IMG/VR virus record: IMGVR_UViG_3300035034_001821
Coordinates: 1-37,854 of that record
Reading direction: 5' to 3' (one strand)
Length of the DNA stretch: 37,854 nucleotides
DNA from: a virus
Position numbers and translations under genes: made by a program. The notes beneath the pieces were generated by a model, which was not told the DNA's origin, did not search any database, and saw nothing but the letters and a program-made list of their open reading frames with translations. Positions 23,775-32,695 of this stretch are shown here, in pieces; positions within the stretch are counted from its first letter, which is position 1, and each line of letters starts with the position of its first letter.

Positions 23775-25580
23775 TTACTCCGTTCTTTCTGCGTCCTTAT
23801 TGTTTTTATTGGCCTGAGACACATCTTTTTCTATCTGCGCCCCACCTTGCCCAGCCTGTAACGCTGCCTGCTGTGCTTGTGCTTGAGCGGCTTGCTCAAG
23901 TTCTTGTTTAAAGTCTTTTTCAGACATCATAATCTGACTATTGAAATCTAAATTATCATTAATATCTTTAAGCAATTTATACCAATCAACGGCCCCAACA
24001 ATTTGAGGGTAAAGACCAGCTATAGCTGTAACAGATTGAATCATTTGTAAAAGAGACTGAACCGCCTCTGTACGAGTCAATTTCTCTAATTCATTATTAA
24101 ATCTTAATTCATACCATGGCCGTCCCGATGCCATAACTTCCAAAACAGCCTCAGGGATCACTCGACTAGATCTTCCTGCATTCTGTAGCTGGCTAGCTTT
24201 TTCTGGGTCGCTAGAGGGGTCAATACCAAGCTCACCAATACTTTGCAACAAACCGATAGCCCGTTTTGTAATAGGGACTAACATCTCATTTTTTTGCTGC
24301 AATAAAAACCCAGATAAAGACTTTCCACGAATAGCATACCGCTGCAAGGACTCAGTGGCTGTCATCTCTTTAGCGCTAGAAAAATCAAGAAGGCTATCAA
24401 CTTTAAACGCAGTCATAACTTTCTCATTCAAATAAGGAACTAAAAAATTAAGAATAGCAGCAGGATCACCAACATCCACAATAGGAAATACAGGATTTCC
24501 ACTCGCTTGAGCCAAGGCTTGATTAAATACCGTAAGCCCATCCGAGCTAGTGTCTAAAACGCTATCACCAAAGATAGCATTATTCATAACACCCAAAGGA
24601 GGGTTGGACATTTTATCAACAATCTCAATCCCCGTACCAACCATAAAGTTTACTGATCTAATTGTTGATATAAGAATGGTTCCAGATGCGCGCCCATAAG
24701 TTTCACCACGTACCTTGATGGCACGAGCCATAGCAATCGGTCGGTCGGAGAAATCTTCTTCAAAGAACGGCTTACCATTATGCTCATCATCTAAAAACCA
24801 TACACCACGATAACGAGTCCCGCGCTTTCCTTTAAACTTAGGATCGTAGTCTTGGCGTGGATAAAAGCCAAATACGATTTGGAATTTAGTATTGTAGTCA
24901 TTATTTTTATACGCATCACTGATCTGCTTAGGAAGCTTGGCCACTAAAGATTCATCTATAACGCCATCCTTTTGAGCAAACTCACCGACAATACGGTTAA
25001 CTTTCCAATTATAAACTGCAAAAACAATTTCTGGCTGACCTGATTTACCTTCATCAATCATAGTATTATCAATACCGTAATCCTTGAACGATAGAGCGTT
25101 TTCATCAATACGCTCTTCAAATGCCTTATTTTTAAAGCAACCTATTCCAGATGTACCAAAAGAGAATTGATCATATGTATAAGGGCGCAAAGCAGTAGTA
25201 AACCCAGCATCTTGATGGTTCATATGGTACAATGATTGATCTGTTGCAAAATCATACCATTCCTGAACAACAGCCTCATCAACAAGCTCAGTCACATATC
25301 GAGACGGCACAATATCAAAAACACCCTCACCAGTACCCCACATGATACCCATCAAATAATCACCAGCCTGATTAACTGAAATGGCCGCCGTTGGGTCATC
25401 TACATAGTCATCAAGATCACGTGCATCGTCTGAATTTGATCCACGATTATAAATATAATCTGTATCAACGCTAATACCCACAAAGTGGGAAATATCTTCC
25501 CACTCAGGTTTTTTGCGTTCCCAAGTCGTCTTAAGGTCAGAATATAACTTCTGAATGTTGCTGAAGTTATCTAATGACAT
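23775..25580 (-). CDS. Portal / head-to-tail connector
   Basis: 601 residues of T7 gp8 connector type. The N-terminus KLYSDLKTTWERKKPEWEDISHFV, then DDPTAAISVNQAGDYLMGIMWG, is the family signature. The middle beta-rich wing runs to ~330, the crown and clip helices to ~530. The tail of the protein is Gln/Ala-rich (EQAAQAQAQQAALQAGQGG) and disordered. Twelve copies form the vertex ring that docks the TerL motor and the TubA-like ring. Confidence 0.88.
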   Translation of the reverse strand: MSLDNFSNIQKLYSDLKTTWERKKPEWEDISHFVGISVDTDYIYNRGSNSDDARDLDDYVDDPTAAISVNQAGDYLMGIMWGTGEGVFDIVPSRYVTELVDEAVVQEWYDFATDQSLYHMNHQDAGFTTALRPYTYDQFSFGTSGIGCFKNKAFEERIDENALSFKDYGIDNTMIDEGKSGQPEIVFAVYNWKVNRIVGEFAQKDGVIDESLVAKLPKQISDAYKNNDYNTKFQIVFGFYPRQDYDPKFKGKRGTRYRGVWFLDDEHNGKPFFEEDFSDRPIAMARAIKVRGETYGRASGTILISTIRSVNFMVGTGIEIVDKMSNPPLGVMNNAIFGDSVLDTSSDGLTVFNQALAQASGNPVFPIVDVGDPAAILNFLVPYLNEKVMTAFKVDSLLDFSSAKEMTATESLQRYAIRGKSLSGFLLQQKNEMLVPITKRAIGLLQSIGELGIDPSSDPEKASQLQNAGRSSRVIPEAVLEVMASGRPWYELRFNNELEKLTRTEAVQSLLQMIQSVTAIAGLYPQIVGAVDWYKLLKDINDNLDFNSQIMMSEKDFKQELEQAAQAQAQQAALQAGQGGAQIEKDVSQANKNNKDAERTE

Positions 25581-25581
25581 C

Positions 25582-25779
25582 TTAGTTACCTAACAGTGTA
25601 TTACGTTGCTGCACACCGCCAGAGCTAAGCTCTTGGCCCGCAACCCCACCCTCTGTTTCAAATAAACTTGCACGAGATGCCTTTGACTTCTCTTTCCCAG
25701 CGACTGTAGCGACGATGCTTTTTTTCGCAACCTTAGGGGCAGCTAAGCTGCCAAAGAGAGATGAAATGATCTTACCCAT
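25582..25779 (-). CDS. Small protein upstream of portal
   Basis: 65 residues, Ala/Ser/Lys-rich. It begins MGKIISSLFGSLAAPK, an amphipathic segment that could contact a membrane or the portal, and ends in a disordered Gly/Gln tail. It lies one base before the portal ATG and 41 bases after terL. Short proteins with this start sit next to portal genes in many podoviruses. Role unknown. Confidence 0.7.
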   Translation of the reverse strand: MGKIISSLFGSLAAPKVAKKSIVATVAGKEKSKASRASLFETEGGVAGQELSSGGVQQRNTLLGN

Positions 25780-25820
25780 AGTTATATCCTTATATTGAAA
25801 TTAATATCCGTGTATTGTAT

Positions 25821-27173
25821 CTATTTTTTACGCGCCTGTCTACGTCTGCTTGATTTACGTGTAGTCTTAGTGCTATCAGAGCCCGTAAGGTTATTTGCAC
25901 TCTTTCCTAAATACTGCGTTGCGGCCCACACAGCCATCATTAAACTATCGGCATTATCAGGAGAGTACGTTAGTTCCTTCTTCATATCCACCTTAGATTG
26001 TATCATACGCACACCATTTGAACGGTATTTCATCTTGATCTTTTCAAGCTCTTTTACAACCTCCATGTCCCTATCTTTATCTATAGATAAAAACCCACTA
26101 TCAAACCACTCAACAAGCTTGTAATATGCAGCGGCCCTTGTGTTGCCGTACGCCTTATCAATACCCTTATTGGATCCCCCATCAAAGGCATATATATCAA
26201 TACCTACCTCAATAAGCCTATCAAACACAGGCTTACCCATACCGCCAACATCAAGAATAGCCACATCCGGCTTGAAATCACCAATGTAATTAACAATTTT
26301 TCCAACTGAAACCATTGTGTCTGGCTCATCCCAAGGCAATCTCTCGGATAGCTCCCAGTGCTGATTCGAGACCCTGTCAAGCACAGTGCCCACACACAGA
26401 TCATTACCTTGTGCCGCGAAGTCAAAGGCCATTACACGCTGCCTAAATGGCACCTCCCCGAAGGGCTGCACATCAAATGCATTGTGAAGTTTATCAAAGT
26501 TAAATAAGAAGTCATCAGCTTGAGCCCTAGGCTGACCAAGCCAAATGTGATTATAATCACGCTGCGAACGCCTACGCTCTTCCTCTGCTTGTATCTTGAG
26601 AGAGAGGGGGCAGAATGGATTATCAAAGTAATTAATATGAATATGCTTAGTGCGGTCTCTACCTATACAATACTCAGGGACAGCATCTTCACGTAAAAAT
26701 CTGTTCATAGAGAACAAAACCTTAGCCTTTGCTTTACGAATTGTTGGCATAATAACTTCCAACGTATGCTTGGTGATAGACTGCGCCTCATCAATCCACA
26801 AAACGTCAACGCCTTCCAAGCCTTTAACGGCAACATTGCCCTGCTCTCTAAAGCCTTTGAAGTTTATTTCGGTGCCTGTCCATCTATGTTTAATCTTAAA
26901 TGCCATCACATCATAGGCTAAATCATATTGAGAGATTAAATCCTTAAGTAGAGTATATACTGACTCCTCAATATTTGTTGCAATCTCACGGCCACATACA
27001 ATACGTATCTTCTTTTGCTCACCTAAGTAAAGAATAAACCTAGCAATGCTATGTGATTTGCCAGATCCGCGACCACCTTCTGCAAGCAGTATATCGTAAT
27101 CGCTAAATTCAGTTACCATAGGCATAAGCTTTTGAGGCATACTTAGTATTTCGGGAAGATCCATTTTTCGCAT
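25821..27173 (-). CDS. terL: Terminase large subunit
   Basis: 450 residues. ATPase: Walker A GGRGSGKS (Lys39), Walker B VLWIDEA (Asp128, Glu129). RNase H-like nuclease: AFDFAAQGND (Asp251, Asp258), AILDVGG (Asp308) and DNADSLMM (Asp406, Asp409). The layout is that of the PBSX/Terminase_3-type family. It pumps DNA through the portal and cuts it. The basic C-terminal tail (KTTRKSSRRRQARKK) may grip DNA or the portal. The ATG at 27173 has no strong ribosome site and may be coupled to the 44-codon frame upstream; ATG 27164 is an alternative. Confidence 0.93.
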   Translation of the reverse strand: MRKMDLPEILSMPQKLMPMVTEFSDYDILLAEGGRGSGKSHSIARFILYLGEQKKIRIVCGREIATNIEESVYTLLKDLISQYDLAYDVMAFKIKHRWTGTEINFKGFREQGNVAVKGLEGVDVLWIDEAQSITKHTLEVIMPTIRKAKAKVLFSMNRFLREDAVPEYCIGRDRTKHIHINYFDNPFCPLSLKIQAEEERRRSQRDYNHIWLGQPRAQADDFLFNFDKLHNAFDVQPFGEVPFRQRVMAFDFAAQGNDLCVGTVLDRVSNQHWELSERLPWDEPDTMVSVGKIVNYIGDFKPDVAILDVGGMGKPVFDRLIEVGIDIYAFDGGSNKGIDKAYGNTRAAAYYKLVEWFDSGFLSIDKDRDMEVVKELEKIKMKYRSNGVRMIQSKVDMKKELTYSPDNADSLMMAVWAATQYLGKSANNLTGSDSTKTTRKSSRRRQARKK

Positions 27174-27179
27174 TGAAAT

Positions 27180-27314
27180 TTATTTTCTGGAAATTTTATC
27201 CGTTATTTTAATGTACAAAACAGTAATCTTAGATAGCAATGGGATATACCATAAGTCTTCCCAATAATACCACACCCAGCCGATTAACCTTATCACAGAA
27301 TAATCCATAACCAT
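27180..27314 (-). CDS. Tiny Trp/Tyr-rich peptide ahead of terL
   Basis: 44 residues from ATG 27314 (or 27308), ending six bases before the terL ATG. The core (IRLIGWVWYYWEDLWYIPLL) has four Trp and four Tyr and is hydrophobic enough to associate with membrane. The evidence is the open frame, its fit in the gap and the possible coupling to terL, which lacks its own site. It could still be chance. Confidence 0.42.
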   Translation of the reverse strand: MVMDYSVIRLIGWVWYYWEDLWYIPLLSKITVLYIKITDKISRK

Positions 27315-27329
27315 AAGGGGAAAATCAAA

Positions 27330-27500
27330 CTAGCGCTCATTATCTAACATTTGTGTAGCGTAACTTCTATCAGCGGCCAACCGAGATACGGTGCGCCCAG
27401 TCCAACGCTTGATAACCTTTACATCATCATGTTTAGGGTTATCTGTTGCGGAACAATAGATAAATACCGTGTTTATTTTACGATTTGGTTTTTTAAACAT
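27330..27500 (-). CDS. Small protein resembling the N-terminus of an N-acetylmuramoyl-L-alanine amidase
   Basis: 56 residues from ATG 27500, which shares a base with the previous stop. TVFIYCSATDNPKHDDVKVIKRW follows the start of Amidase_2/T7-lysozyme proteins (IxxHCSAT...VxxIxxWH), but the zinc-binding His of HCSAT is Tyr here and the frame stops long before the other ligands. So it is either a remnant or a small protein that kept only the first strand and helix. An active amidase is excluded. No continuation is seen in other frames downstream. Confidence 0.6.
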   Translation of the reverse strand: MFKKPNRKINTVFIYCSATDNPKHDDVKVIKRWTGRTVSRLAADRSYATQMLDNER

Positions 27501-27700
27501 TAAAAGAACTTTTCCAGCGACTTAATTACAACTGTTATGATTAATGTTGATATAATAGCATACAGGGCAACAACCTTGCCCATAGTTATACGGAGGTCAA
27601 TAACATCAGTGCTGAATTTCTCAACAGCCTTTTTAAGTTCCTTGATAGTCTCTAATATAAAGAGGCGCTCTTGGTCATAGTCATGTTTATTTTCCGACAT
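27500..27700 (-). CDS. Small coiled-coil membrane protein
   Basis: 66 residues from ATG 27700 (TTG 27706 is an option). A heptad-like helix (ERLFILETIKELKKAVEKFS, ~11-31) is followed by one transmembrane segment near the C-terminus (VVALYAIISTLIITVVI, ~43-60). This arrangement is found in phage haemolysin XhlA-like and holin-accessory proteins. Placement well away from the lysis genes makes the role uncertain. Confidence 0.68.
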   Translation of the reverse strand: MSENKHDYDQERLFILETIKELKKAVEKFSTDVIDLRITMGKVVALYAIISTLIITVVIKSLEKFF

Positions 27701-27851
27701 TCTCAAAGTAACCTTCTAAACTAACAAGTTTTTCGTGTATGGATTTGATGTCCTCTTCAATCCTAGAAAATATAATACCACAACTTTGCGGTGCTTTCAC
27801 TAAGCAAGGCTCGGTATTCTCTGTTTTTATTTCTTTCATATGGAAACACAT
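27687..27851 (-). CDS. Small unknown helical protein
   Basis: 54 residues from ATG 27851, one base after the upstream stop; other in-frame starts lie at TTG 27869 and ATG 27839. The C-terminal half is an amphipathic helix (SRIEEDIKSIHEKLVSLEGYFENVG), possibly pairing with the coiled coil of the next protein. Three cysteines lie in the first half. It overlaps the next gene by 14 bases. Confidence 0.55.
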   Translation of the reverse strand: MCFHMKEIKTENTEPCLVKAPQSCGIIFSRIEEDIKSIHEKLVSLEGYFENVGK

Positions 27852-27852
27852 A

Positions 27853-28380
27853 CTAAAATACTTGCACAAAAATAAGGATTGATAGACTTATTCCGAGAGC
27901 TCTTGCTATCATTTCTGCGGGCGCTCTGTATTCATACGCAATATATTTATGGGCGGCTAACATCAAGGGCGGGACAAACAGGCCGCCAGTACCACCGATA
28001 GGGAGTGTGATTAAAGAACACTTAACGAACCAAAAAAGCAAATCATAATTAAGAGATGAACGCTCATACTTTAGTTTTCCAGCAATGCGCAAAACAAAGG
28101 GTGTGAGAAAATTATCACGGTCATCTGTAGGGGACCCCCCTCCTAAGTCTAGCGCATCTTTATGGCCAGTCCAGAACCAAGCTGCCGACCACACAAGAAC
28201 AAGTATAGATGCCCAATCACCGCCAAAGACAGCGTTAAAGGCAATAGCTATTGGAATGGCGCGTAATGTATGAGTAATAACCTTGGGTATTTTACCCTCC
28301 CAAATCACACCGCCAGCAACAAGGCCCAAAAAAGCCATGTACAATATTAAAATTAAAGAGAGTAAAAAGGTCATAATCAT
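27853..28380 (-). CDS. Multi-span membrane protein, paralogue of the 8784 gene
   Basis: 175 residues with hydrophobic segments at ~3-27, 40-55, 57-72, 115-140 and 158-174. The cytosolic or lumenal loop GHKDALDLGGG-PTDDRDN resembles the GH-(S/K)-x-D-LG loop of a phage membrane family. FVKCSLITLPIGGTGGLFVP matches FVKGTVITLPLGGFGGILFA of the 8784-9383 protein. It starts in an ATGA overlap. Function unknown; two divergent copies in one phage suggest separate or paired roles. Confidence 0.75.
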   Translation of the reverse strand: MIMTFLLSLILILYMAFLGLVAGGVIWEGKIPKVITHTLRAIPIAIAFNAVFGGDWASILVLVWSAAWFWTGHKDALDLGGGSPTDDRDNFLTPFVLRIAGKLKYERSSLNYDLLFWFVKCSLITLPIGGTGGLFVPPLMLAAHKYIAYEYRAPAEMIARALGISLSILIFVQVF

Positions 28381-28598
28381 CTGCCCATCGATCTTTCTTG
28401 AGCTTGTGTTATCTCAGATATTGCAATATCAATTAGCTCATCTTGACGTCTATCTAATTCTTGTGTGGTCAGTTTATCACACCGTACACGACCATTATCC
28501 TTTTCAATGTATTCACAACCTGAATGATGCCCTAGATACATCTGGCTCAAAATCTTGACGTTATATAGTAACTGCTTACGGGAACGCTCTGCTTTCAT
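28377..28598 (-). CDS. Small charged protein downstream of the LamG/SGNH gene
   Basis: 73 residues from ATG 28598, next to the stop of the 28600 gene. It is helical and strongly charged, with a central GHHSGCEYIEKDNGRVRCDKL that could hold a metal or disulfide (Cys28, Cys40, His24, His25). A small binding protein or chaperone for the long neighbour is possible. No family recognised. Confidence 0.68.
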   Translation of the reverse strand: MKAERSRKQLLYNVKILSQMYLGHHSGCEYIEKDNGRVRCDKLTTQELDRRQDELIDIAISEITQAQERSMGR

Positions 28599-28599
28599 A

Positions 28600-31500
28600 T
28601 TATAACCCGTATTTGTTCATTAAGTATGTTGTGATGTCTGATAATTGACTGTCATCCTTAAGAACACCAAATGCCTTAACATCCATAGGTGTTGTACCAG
28701 CCCCGTTAAGTGCGCCAACACACATATTAGATAGATCAATTAAAATATCATCAACGCTCGTATTTGTGTCTATAGTCGTTCCATTAACTATTAGATTTAA
28801 CCTGTTGTCCTTAAGCTGAACCACATACAACGCATACTCTCCGTAGAACCCAGCCATTTGAGCGTAAGTTCCAGTCTCAATATCATCACTGTCATCATCT
28901 CTTGCATAGGCCGTAAACGTCTGATCACCTTGGTCATTACGCAAGAGCATCAAGTCCGTACCTGATTCATAGCCAGTAACCAACCTATTCTGGCCGGTTA
29001 ACCCTGTCGTATCAGACGTCTTGGCCAGAACAAGCATAATTAGCTCTGAGGATCCCGATATAGGCGTTGTACTTATAGGCACCTTTTGAAGTTGTGTCGT
29101 ATTGTTCGCAAAGGCCATAGCCCCGTCATCTGCAACAGTAAAGATTGGACGCTTAGATGTATCCGAATCAAGGCGGTTATTATCATAACTAGTAAGGTTG
29201 TGAAGCCCGATAACATCTTGGGTGGCGCCAACCGTGCTTGAGTCTGTAAACTTAACGTATCCCGCAGTAGTATGTAGATCGCTCTCATAAAATCCAACGG
29301 TTGCTGAGGTTAAAATATCACCATAATAGAATTTAGACTTTAATCCCCTTGCAGCTAATGCAAAGATAGAAGTCTCGTGACCTATTGTGTTATTGTTTGT
29401 CTGCTTCCAGTGAATCTCATCAACGATAAGCTGCTCACCAGTCAAGACATTCTTCGCGAAGTCATTATAAACTTCCGCACTTACAGCAGTGGCTACAGCC
29501 GCTTGACCCGCACGAATCTGACTCATCGCCACATCATCTGTCATATCAGCACCGCCAGCGAGCGTGGTATTAATAACGCCGGAGCCTACAATGTCCGTGT
29601 GCGTAAAGGGAAATGTAAGGTTTGTATCTGTATTCCACTGGTTGATGGTATTCTCAAAGTTAGCCTCATATTCAGCTTGATTTTGTACCGCAAGCTCAAT
29701 TAATCGCCCGTCATTCTCACCAATGTTCCAAACAGCCGTTACAGATGCAGGCGTAATACCATAAGCTGCCAATCTATCATATGCCGCGTTCAATGCTGTG
29801 CGCTTAGTTACATATATGCTGTCTGTGGCATTATCTATATTCCACGAGGAGCCCTGCCCCGCCGTGTGAAGCTCACGAACACAAGTTCCATCCTCTGCGA
29901 TATTAATTATAATAGGAATTCGTCCTGATTGGTCATACCAAGCAGCAGCCCAAGCCGGCCACATAGATCCATCACCGCCATCAATCTGTACATAATCAGT
30001 AGAGCTTGCGGACGGGGTGATAGTTGACTCCCACATATACCCTTGTCCCAACGGAATGGTTGGTGCAAGCAACGGCTCACCAGATTTACCACGACCATTT
30101 GATTGGCCCATAGAAACAAAGACATCATACGTAAAGGAGGATGGTAGAGGAATTAACCACTTATTGGACAAGTATGCGTTAACCCTAGATCGGGTTGCAT
30201 CATCAAGGGCATCGTTCGTTACAATAATCTCCGACACTTGACAATCAAGGAAGCTATCAGCCCCCCTGTTCGTTCCAATCCTTACGTCCTGTGTCGTATC
30301 AATATCCGTATTATAATCACTTACGGAGTTTACACTCTCAACACCATTAATGAAGAGTTTGGCCGTGTTATTATCAGAATCAAGACGATACTCATAAATG
30401 TTATGGATGTTCTCTTGATTCGTTTCACCATACTGAAAGTCTGTGTGGCCCGTAGCTGCGGCTCTATATAAGAACTCTGTGTTGCTTGATGTAGCGCCCA
30501 CTAATTCAAAATCATTCGTTGCATCCATCGAGAATAACCCGTCAGTAAAGGCGGACACCTCATTAACGTTAGCAACAATAAATATCGTCGTACTCACACC
30601 AGCTGTAAAGGCTGATTTTTGCAAGTATTGGGCTATGCCGTCGAAGTCAACCGTAGGCTTACCATTAAAGCCATCAATATCAAGTATAGGCTTATCATCA
30701 GCAGTCGATTGAATAAAATCATTACCAAAACCAGACTTATCAACCCACTTACTGATAGGATCGCCATTGCTGGCTTGGCCGGAAACAATACCGTTAGCGC
30801 TACCGACTGTGTTATTATCCGTTAGATCATTGTCGCTATGCGCGTCGGCTCTGGTGCCAGATACTTCGTTTAGATCCCAGAATGCCTTCATACTCGTTGA
30901 TGTTATTAGTTCGCCGGAGCAAGGGACATTACTTGAATATGTTGGGTTACCGTTCAAGACGATAGTGTAATTTCCTGTGTCGTCCTGTGCATTTCCTCTA
31001 AACTTAGCGTCAAGCTGCAAACTTGCATCAGAAACAGCGACACCGTTGAATAGGTTGGCCGCTTCCGTAGCTGTCAAAGCGCGTCCATAAACAAGCACAT
31101 TAGACATGAGAGCGTTCAAATACCTATCGTTAAGGTTTGGCCCCCTGCGTCCGATGTTGAGGTCTGCGCCAGATATGCCAATTACTGCGCCGGATGCAAC
31201 GGTGACATCAATACCATCCTGATAGATGGTAATTTCTCCCGCGGCCTTATCTATAACAACCGTGAAGTGGTGCCACCCCGTAATACCCGGATCGTTCGTT
31301 TTGGCGTCCGTAACTGCGGCGCTTTCCGAGTAAGCAACATACAGCCCGTGGATGTTGTTTGTGAAATATATGCCTTCGGCGTTATCGAGTGATCCATCGC
31401 CGCTAGATAAAACCATAGCCCCGCTAATGTTGTCTATGTTTAGCCAAAAGGCGTATGTTGTGACGGTGTTATCTTCGTGCGGGTTAAACCCTGCAACGCT

Positions 31501-32280
31501 GGCGTAATCATTTGTACCATCCAACGCCAGCGAAGACCCAAAGTTCTTCGTATCCAGTGACGGGCTTTGAATAGGTAATGCTGCTGCGGTGAGGTATGTT
31601 TGCCCCGCACCTGCATTGTACAGCGCTGTGCGCTCTGCGTCTGTTATCACGCGCTTAACCAATGTAGAGCTATCTAATGCGCCGTCATAATAATCAGTTG
31701 AATCGCCGTCCGCGCCCATAACAAATGGAACAGAGTTTGACAAAGAACCCACATCGGATACAGGGCCGTCAGCCGCTATATTGTCGACTAAAACATTATC
31801 AACATAAATGCTCATCTGTTGTTGAACACGGTCTAAGGTGCAAGAAATGTGCTGCCAAGACCCCGCCGAAATCGCCCCTGCGACAAAAGCGCGTGTTGTG
31901 CCGTCAGATATTAAGAAAACAATCGCACCGCCTACTCTATAAGCAAAGTAACCCGCGTCCGCTTGTTCATTGTGGGTGCTTTTCTTGCCGATAATAGCGT
32001 CAGTCCCCACAACATCATCAGGGTTCGTCCAGAAATTGAGCGTGAAGCTCTCGGTCCCGACATCAAGGCCATCTTGGGCCGCGTCCGTGATTGATAAGCT
32101 TTCGCTGTTCGAGGCCGTAAACTGAGCAGCGCCATCAGTGATGAGGGTGTCTGCTTCGTAAGCATCCAACCAAAGACTGAGGCCAACTAGATTAATAGGA
32201 GAGAATGACCCGCCACCATCTAGAAATCCTACTATATATGGACTGATAAAGTCTCTAATATAAGGAACTACGTATGGCAT
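28600..32280 (-). CDS. LamG-repeat/SGNH carbohydrate-esterase receptor-binding protein
   Basis: 1226 residues. A short anchor (1-50) is followed by three LamG/concanavalin-like units: ~55-230 (SFTLNFWTNPDD, SWQHISCTLDRVQQQMSIYVD), ~245-430 (YAFWLNIDN, GWHHFTVVIDKAAGEITIYQD) and ~510-715 (SGFGNDFIQSTADDKP). Then comes an SGNH/SASA-type esterase: GQSN (Ser727), GEND (855-857) and DEIHW (Asp954, His957). A fourth LamG-like unit ends the protein. It probably binds and de-esterifies host surface glycan. There is no signal peptide. It is transcribed between terS and terL, away from the tail-fibre gene. Confidence 0.85.
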   Translation of the reverse strand: MPYVVPYIRDFISPYIVGFLDGGGSFSPINLVGLSLWLDAYEADTLITDGAAQFTASNSESLSITDAAQDGLDVGTESFTLNFWTNPDDVVGTDAIIGKKSTHNEQADAGYFAYRVGGAIVFLISDGTTRAFVAGAISAGSWQHISCTLDRVQQQMSIYVDNVLVDNIAADGPVSDVGSLSNSVPFVMGADGDSTDYYDGALDSSTLVKRVITDAERTALYNAGAGQTYLTAAALPIQSPSLDTKNFGSSLALDGTNDYASVAGFNPHEDNTVTTYAFWLNIDNISGAMVLSSGDGSLDNAEGIYFTNNIHGLYVAYSESAAVTDAKTNDPGITGWHHFTVVIDKAAGEITIYQDGIDVTVASGAVIGISGADLNIGRRGPNLNDRYLNALMSNVLVYGRALTATEAANLFNGVAVSDASLQLDAKFRGNAQDDTGNYTIVLNGNPTYSSNVPCSGELITSTSMKAFWDLNEVSGTRADAHSDNDLTDNNTVGSANGIVSGQASNGDPISKWVDKSGFGNDFIQSTADDKPILDIDGFNGKPTVDFDGIAQYLQKSAFTAGVSTTIFIVANVNEVSAFTDGLFSMDATNDFELVGATSSNTEFLYRAAATGHTDFQYGETNQENIHNIYEYRLDSDNNTAKLFINGVESVNSVSDYNTDIDTTQDVRIGTNRGADSFLDCQVSEIIVTNDALDDATRSRVNAYLSNKWLIPLPSSFTYDVFVSMGQSNGRGKSGEPLLAPTIPLGQGYMWESTITPSASSTDYVQIDGGDGSMWPAWAAAWYDQSGRIPIIINIAEDGTCVRELHTAGQGSSWNIDNATDSIYVTKRTALNAAYDRLAAYGITPASVTAVWNIGENDGRLIELAVQNQAEYEANFENTINQWNTDTNLTFPFTHTDIVGSGVINTTLAGGADMTDDVAMSQIRAGQAAVATAVSAEVYNDFAKNVLTGEQLIVDEIHWKQTNNNTIGHETSIFALAARGLKSKFYYGDILTSATVGFYESDLHTTAGYVKFTDSSTVGATQDVIGLHNLTSYDNNRLDSDTSKRPIFTVADDGAMAFANNTTQLQKVPISTTPISGSSELIMLVLAKTSDTTGLTGQNRLVTGYESGTDLMLLRNDQGDQTFTAYARDDDSDDIETGTYAQMAGFYGEYALYVVQLKDNRLNLIVNGTTIDTNTSVDDILIDLSNMCVGALNGAGTTPMDVKAFGVLKDDSQLSDITTYLMNKYGL

Positions 32281-32549
32281 TAGAGCTTTGCCCCTGTGAC
32301 CTCAACCGTAGTGTCTCCGCTCGCAGCGGTTTGACTGAATCTAAAGGCTCGAGCGCCTGTAACGGTAGAGTATATAACCCCATCCTCACATACTTGCGCA
32401 TCTTTCCATACAGACAAAGGTCCGCTGGTAAGCTTAACTTGCGCAATAACTGTTCCAGATCCTGCGATTGAAAATGTGAGCTGCTCATCATCACCAATAA
32501 TAATTGGGTCAGTGTCAATGATTGAGGATAATACTTCTAATTTATTCAT
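32280..32549 (-). CDS. Small beta-rich structural protein preceding the LamG/SGNH gene
   Basis: 89 residues behind GGAG. An all-beta pattern of alternating hydrophobic residues (EQLTFSIAGSGTVIAQVKLT, GVIYSTVTGARAFRFSQT, TTVEVTGAKL) gives about seven strands, like an immunoglobulin-type or tail-adaptor fold. Its stop overlaps the start of the 1226-residue protein, so stoichiometric coupling is likely. It may be the adaptor or a shaft cap for that protein (inference). Confidence 0.7.
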   Translation of the reverse strand: MNKLEVLSSIIDTDPIIIGDDEQLTFSIAGSGTVIAQVKLTSGPLSVWKDAQVCEDGVIYSTVTGARAFRFSQTAASGDTTVEVTGAKL

Positions 32550-32605
32550 GTTTGGGAACTCCTATATCCAACAAATAGGATATGTGAAGCGGCTCAATGT
32601 GTCAA

Positions 32606-32695
32606 TTAGAAATTTCCACCTAAGTATCCGCTCAAAAGCAACGCGAAAATAACAACCACAGTCTCTATAGCCTGTCTAATGTGTGATGATTTCAT
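32606..32695 (-). CDS. Tiny membrane peptide overlapping terS
   Basis: 29 residues from ATG 32695, seven bases after AGGAGAGAAGG, a strong ribosome site lying inside the terS coding end. The first 20 bases overlap terS in another frame. One transmembrane helix (AIETVVVIFALLLSGYLGG) fills most of it. The ribosome site and hydrophobicity support a real gene, perhaps a holin-like or regulatory micro-protein. Confidence 0.55.
   Translation of the reverse strand: MKSSHIRQAIETVVVIFALLLSGYLGGNF

Noticed and set aside
29377-29703. 108-codon plus frame inside the LamG/SGNH gene and several similar ones
   Set aside because: Antisense to catalytic motifs of a strongly supported gene; no independent evidence.
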